17,903 bases of DNA from positions 1 to 17,903 of the forward strand of contig DDVH01000056.1 in assembly GCA_002345215.1 (NCBI GenBank). The letters are read 5' to 3'. Shown piece after piece: positions 14,799-17,903 of this stretch. The stretch comes from Anaerolineales bacterium UBA2317. Its GTDB lineage: Bacteria > Chloroflexota > Anaerolineae > Anaerolineales > Villigracilaceae. The notes below the pieces were generated by a model that saw nothing but the letters and a program-made list of their open reading frames with translations, had not been told where the DNA came from and searched no databases. Within the stretch, counting starts at the first letter, position 1; every line of letters starts with the position of its first letter. A program made the translations under genes and the position numbers.

Positions 14799-15440
14799 AT
14801 GGAAATTTTTCAAATCACTCTTTTATCATTACAAGTTTCTACCGTTGCCACACTCATCAGTTTATTAATCGGTTTGCCATTTGGAACGTGGCTAGCACTC
14901 GGAAATTTTCGCGGACGTTCTATTTTGTTAAGTATTATCAATACTGGTATGGCATTGCCACCTGTTGTGGTCGGTTTAGTGGTAGCAATGACTCTGTGGC
15001 GAAGTGGTCCGCTTGGTGATTTGAGATTAATTTATACACCGATTGCTATCATCATTGCACAAGTGATTATCGCCGCACCGGTCGTCACTGGATTAACCGC
15101 CGCCGCATTAGAAGCCTTAGACTCGCGACTTCAGCAACAACTTTTAGGACTCGGCGCTTCAAAACTGCAGATGATTTGGTATTTGTGGTGGGAAGCACGT
15201 CTTCCACTTTTAGCGGCGTTAATGGCTGGCTTCGGTTCTGTGATTTCAGAAGTTGGTGCTTCCATGATGGTGGGAGGAAATATCAAAGGTCAAACCCGCG
15301 TATTGACGACTGCCATTGTGTTAGAAACATCAAAGGGTGAATTTGAAATTGCATTGGCATTATCAGCTTTGCTTTTAATTCTGACTTATTTAATAAATTT
15401 AGCACTCACTGTGATTCAGCAAAAGAGTTCAAAGAAATAA
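14799..15440 (+). CDS. tupB: tungstate-type ABC transporter permease
   Basis: A 213-residue inner-membrane permease with about five membrane helices. The cytoplasmic EAA-type coupling loop spans about 112-136 (LLGLGASK then WWEARLPLL) and is followed by FGSVISEVGASMMVGGN, a segment typical of TupB-like permeases. It should pair with the ATPase encoded immediately downstream (the TAA is followed at once by its ATG) and receive substrate from TupA. No Shine-Dalgarno is visible before the ATG, which lies just after the terminator hairpin. The protein is slightly short for the family but both ends look normal. Confidence 0.9.
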   Translation: MEIFQITLLSLQVSTVATLISLLIGLPFGTWLALGNFRGRSILLSIINTGMALPPVVVGLVVAMTLWRSGPLGDLRLIYTPIAIIIAQVIIAAPVVTGLTAAALEALDSRLQQQLLGLGASKLQMIWYLWWEARLPLLAALMAGFGSVISEVGASMMVGGNIKGQTRVLTTAIVLETSKGEFEIALALSALLLILTYLINLALTVIQQKSSKK

Positions 15441-16157
15441 ATGAAATCTTTTATTCAAATCTCAAACCTTCTTGTTAAACGTAATAAACGTGATGTATTA
15501 AAAATTGATTCGCTTACAATCAAACGTGGAGAAATTTTGGCTGTAGTGGGTCCAAATGGTGCTGGAAAAAGTACATTTTTATTAGCCCTTGCAAATTTAA
15601 TTCAACTTACGCATGGTGAAATTATCTTTGAAGGAAAAAATCAAAACGAATGGAATGAATTAGAGTATCGAAGAAAAATCGCATTTGTATTTCAAGACCC
15701 ATTGTTAATAGATATGTCTGTTGAAGAAAATATTGCCTTGGGATTAAAGTTTCGGGGTGAGAAAAATTTTGAACCCCAGATCATTAAGTGGAGCAAAGCC
15801 ATGGGGGTAGAATCACTTCTAAAACGCCGAGCAGGTCAGTTATCAGGTGGTGAGGCGCAGAGAGTGAGTCTAGCCAGAGCATTTATTTTGAATCCCGATT
15901 TGTTATTGATGGATGAACCTTTTTCCGCAGTTGACCCACAAACGCGCAATCAATTACTAAAAGATTTATCGAAAGTTTTATCAACAGAAAAGCGCACTAC
16001 TATTTTTGTGACACATAATTTAAAAGAAGCCATGCAATTTGGTGATCGTGTGGCAGTAATTATGGATGGCGAGTTAAAACAAGTGGGGAAGCCAGCCGAA
16101 TTAATTCAAAAGCCTATACATACTCAAGTGAAGAAATTCATAACTTCAAGGAAATAA
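15441..16157 (+). CDS. tupC: ABC transporter ATPase of the tungstate/molybdate cluster
   Basis: A 238-residue nucleotide-binding subunit with every expected motif: Walker A GPNGAGKST (37-45), Q-loop Gln85, signature LSGGEAQR (134-141), Walker B LLLMDEP (154-160) and the switch His192. There is no C-terminal TOBE domain, which ModC proteins usually have, so it fits TupC better than ModC. Start and stop abut the neighbouring genes (no gap after tupB, one base before modA), so all are co-translated. It is the only ATPase between tupA and the window end and may serve both permeases. Confidence 0.92.
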   Translation: MKSFIQISNLLVKRNKRDVLKIDSLTIKRGEILAVVGPNGAGKSTFLLALANLIQLTHGEIIFEGKNQNEWNELEYRRKIAFVFQDPLLIDMSVEENIALGLKFRGEKNFEPQIIKWSKAMGVESLLKRRAGQLSGGEAQRVSLARAFILNPDLLLMDEPFSAVDPQTRNQLLKDLSKVLSTEKRTTIFVTHNLKEAMQFGDRVAVIMDGELKQVGKPAELIQKPIHTQVKKFITSRK

Positions 16158-16158
16158 G

Positions 16159-16959
16159 ATGAAGTGTTTTTTCGTATGGATACTTTTATTCTCAATCTTA
16201 TTAACAGGATGTAGTTCCGCTTCATCTACACCGATAGTTGATTCTGCACCTCAAACATTGCTTGTCTTCGCCGCCGCCTCATTGACCGATGCCTTTACCG
16301 AAATTGGAGAAAATTTTGAGGCACAGAATCCAAATGTAGCTGTCACATTTAACTTTGCTGGTTCACAAGCTTTGCGAACTCAAATTGAAGAAGGCGCACC
16401 TGCTGATGTATTCGCATCCGCAAGTGGCAAAGAAATGGAAACCTTGATAACAAATGCATTTGTTATCAAAGAATCTTCACAGATTTTTTTGAGCAATCAA
16501 TTAATAATCATTTTGCCTGCGGATAATCCCGCTGGAATTAATTCATTAGAAGATTTAGCAATTGATGGCGTGAAAATTGTCTTAGCCGCAGAAGAAGTGC
16601 CGGTTGGCAATTATGCTCGCCAAGCCTTAGACTTAATGAATAAATCATTTAGCAATAATTTCAAAGATAACGTTTTAAAAAATGTTGTTTCAAATGAAGA
16701 TAATGTCAAACAAGTAGTAGCAAAAATCCAGTTAGGTGAAGCGGATGCAGGGATTGTTTACACATCCGATGCTATTGCCGCGACTGATTTACAGACAATC
16801 GAAATTCCAACTGAATTAAATATCATTGCAAAATATCAAATTGCACCTTTGGTTGAATCAGCCAATACGGATTTAGCAAATGAATTTATCGCTTATGTAC
16901 TTTCGGATGAGGGTCAGGCAATTTTGCAAAAATGGGGCTTTGGTTCTCCGTTACAATAG
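16159..16959 (+). CDS. modA: molybdate-type ABC transporter substrate-binding lipoprotein
   Basis: A 266-residue exported binding protein. The signal peptide ends at Cys18 (LLTGC lipobox). The mature domain has the ModA blocks FAAASLTDAFTE (37-48), FNFAGSQALR (64-73), GAPADVFASAS (79-89), EEVPVGNYARQAL (145-157) and DAGIVYTSDA (196-205). Ser and Thr residues in these blocks bind molybdate in known ModA proteins. AAGGAA at about 16148-16153 precedes the ATG by 5 nt. It follows tupC by one base, so it is in the same operon as the tungstate genes, and is separated from modB by a repeat element. Tungstate is a possible alternative substrate. Confidence 0.93.
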   Translation: MKCFFVWILLFSILLTGCSSASSTPIVDSAPQTLLVFAAASLTDAFTEIGENFEAQNPNVAVTFNFAGSQALRTQIEEGAPADVFASASGKEMETLITNAFVIKESSQIFLSNQLIIILPADNPAGINSLEDLAIDGVKIVLAAEEVPVGNYARQALDLMNKSFSNNFKDNVLKNVVSNEDNVKQVVAKIQLGEADAGIVYTSDAIAATDLQTIEIPTELNIIAKYQIAPLVESANTDLANEFIAYVLSDEGQAILQKWGFGSPLQ

Positions 16960-16964
16960 CGTAT

Positions 16965-17047
16965 GTCATTCTGAGCCGCGTTCTTGCTTTTTGCGGCGAA
17001 GAATCTCCAAGATAATCTAAGAGACCCTTCGCTACGCTCAGGGTGAC
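16965..17047. repeat. 83-bp interspersed palindrome (GTCATTCTGAG type) between modA and modB
   Basis: The left end GTCATTCTGAG (16965-16975) and right end CTCAGGGTGAC (17037-17047) are inverted copies with two differences, and inner blocks GAAGAATCTC and GAGACCCTTC also oppose each other. Antisense frames across it give the familiar spurious 'HPERSEGS' peptide seen with this repeat in many genomes. It fills nearly the whole gap between modA and modB and ends 14 nt before the modB start. Confidence 0.85.
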
Positions 17048-17061
17048 AAAGGCATGGTAAT

Positions 17062-17844
17062 TTGAAAAAACTCCTTGACTCAAAATGGATATTCATCTTC
17101 CCAAGCATTTTTATGTTGGCATTATTTCTGTTGCCTTTATTGGCTGTCTTCATTCGTTCGGTCAACGCTGAGTTTTTTGATTATGCCTTTTCACAGCAAG
17201 CATTAAGTGCATTGAAATTAAGTTTAGTCACCAGCACAGTCACAACGATTTGTGCGATTCTGTTTGGAACTCCACTTGCTTATATTCTTGCAAATTGGAA
17301 ATTGAAATATAAATCATGGCTTGAATTGTTAATTGATTTACCGATTGTGCTCCCCCCATCTGTGGCGGGTTTGGCTCTGTTGATTACATTTGGTCGGCGC
17401 GGATTGTTAGGTTCAACATTAGAAATATTTGAGATTTCGCTTCCATTTACAACTGCGGCAGTAGTGATTGCTCAAATGTTTGTTGCCGCGCCATTGTATA
17501 TCCGCTCTGCGAGAGTTGGCTTCATAGGCATTGATAAACAACTCGAAGAAGCCGCCAATGTCGAAGGTGCGAATCGTTGGCAATTATTTCGTGAGGTGAT
17601 GTTGCCACTTACGCGAAAAACTTTATTAAGTGGTGCAATCCTCACATGGACTCGTGCTTTGGGCGAATTTGGTGCGACAATTCTATTTGCAGGAAATTTA
17701 GAAGGCGTGACGCAAACCATGCCAATGGCAATTTATTTGGGTTTTGAAAGAAACCTCGGCGTGGCTTTGGCTTTATCGGTTGTGTTGATTGTTGTTTCGT
17801 TTTTCTTGTTGATGTTGACAAGAAGATTGGAAAAAGAAGACTGA
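17062..17844 (+). CDS. modB: molybdate-type ABC transporter permease
   Basis: A 260-residue inner-membrane permease with about six helices. The EAA coupling loop lies at about 162-182 (EEAANVEGANRW followed by REVMLPL), then TRALGEFGATILFAGN, a ModB/CysT hallmark. It begins at TTG (17062): an ATG at 17054 meets a stop after two codons, and the TTG gives the usual N-terminus with AAAGG (17048-17052) 9 nt upstream, directly after the repeat. The translation start may therefore have been reshaped by the repeat insertion. No modC-type gene begins in the 59 nt left after its stop, so it may depend on the ATPase encoded upstream. Confidence 0.9.
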   Translation: MKKLLDSKWIFIFPSIFMLALFLLPLLAVFIRSVNAEFFDYAFSQQALSALKLSLVTSTVTTICAILFGTPLAYILANWKLKYKSWLELLIDLPIVLPPSVAGLALLITFGRRGLLGSTLEIFEISLPFTTAAVVIAQMFVAAPLYIRSARVGFIGIDKQLEEAANVEGANRWQLFREVMLPLTRKTLLSGAILTWTRALGEFGATILFAGNLEGVTQTMPMAIYLGFERNLGVALALSVVLIVVSFFLLMLTRRLEKED

Positions 17845-17903
17845 AGTATAGAGTTGTATATAATATAAGTCTAAATTTTATGCTGATTCGAAAATTTGAA
17901 GCA

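Noticed and set aside
16886..17165. two minus-strand open frames across the modA-modB gap
   Set aside because: Their peptides are the known spurious translations of the interspersed palindrome, and they run antisense to modA and modB.
17859..17903. TATAAT followed by ATG at 17880 and an eight-codon open frame
   Set aside because: It could be the start of the next gene, but no good -35 is visible and eight codons are too few to support a call.

Overview
The window looks like a chromosomal stretch from an AT-rich, free-living bacterium, most plausibly a Chloroflexota member of the Anaerolineae type. That placement is an inference. It rests on the S-box style methionine leader, the fused homocysteine methyltransferase/methylenetetrahydrofolate reductase, cobalamin-dependent MetH, several GT-C membrane glycosyltransferases, and small interspersed palindromes of the 'GTCATTGCGAG' and 'GTCATTCTGAG' kinds. 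No rRNA, tRNA, CRISPR array or transposase was seen.

The left two thirds (1-12,800) is one long minus-strand transcription unit. It begins at a near-consensus promoter (12,767-12,795) that drives a SAM-I riboswitch (about 12,566-12,749) with its own intrinsic terminator (12,521-12,545). A large palindromic repeat follows (12,380-12,507), then three small genes: an unknown 100-residue protein, a DinB-fold protein and an unknown 103-residue protein. Next come metH, a GT-C glycosyltransferase-like membrane protein, a GT87-like mannosyltransferase-type protein, a second GT-C protein related to the first, the bifunctional homocysteine methyltransferase/MTHFR, and a further polytopic membrane protein cut by the window edge. 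The methionine-cycle logic is clear: MTHFR makes methyl-THF, and MetH (and possibly the fused methyltransferase domain) passes the methyl group to homocysteine, with SAM feedback through the leader. The envelope glycosyltransferases lie between the two methionine genes without an obvious metabolic reason.

The right third (12,800-17,844) is a plus-strand, divergently transcribed oxyanion uptake cluster. It holds a one-component regulator (winged helix plus periplasmic-binding-protein-like domain), a tungstate-type binding lipoprotein (TupA), permease (TupB), ATPase (TupC), a molybdate-type binding lipoprotein (ModA) and permease (ModB). Only one ATPase is present. A nearly identical 26-bp element occurs twice, once overlapping the regulator's own start codon and once upstream of tupA, and is the likely operator. 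A strong hairpin with a T-run separates tupA from tupB, and an 83-bp interspersed palindrome separates modA from modB.

The most notable observation is the riboswitch. Its P3 arm is enlarged to about 90 nt by a stretch with a roughly 9-nt periodic GTC pattern that folds back on itself. The leader, the spacer after it and one coding gene all carry short palindromic elements, so small repeats appear to have settled in several functional positions here.
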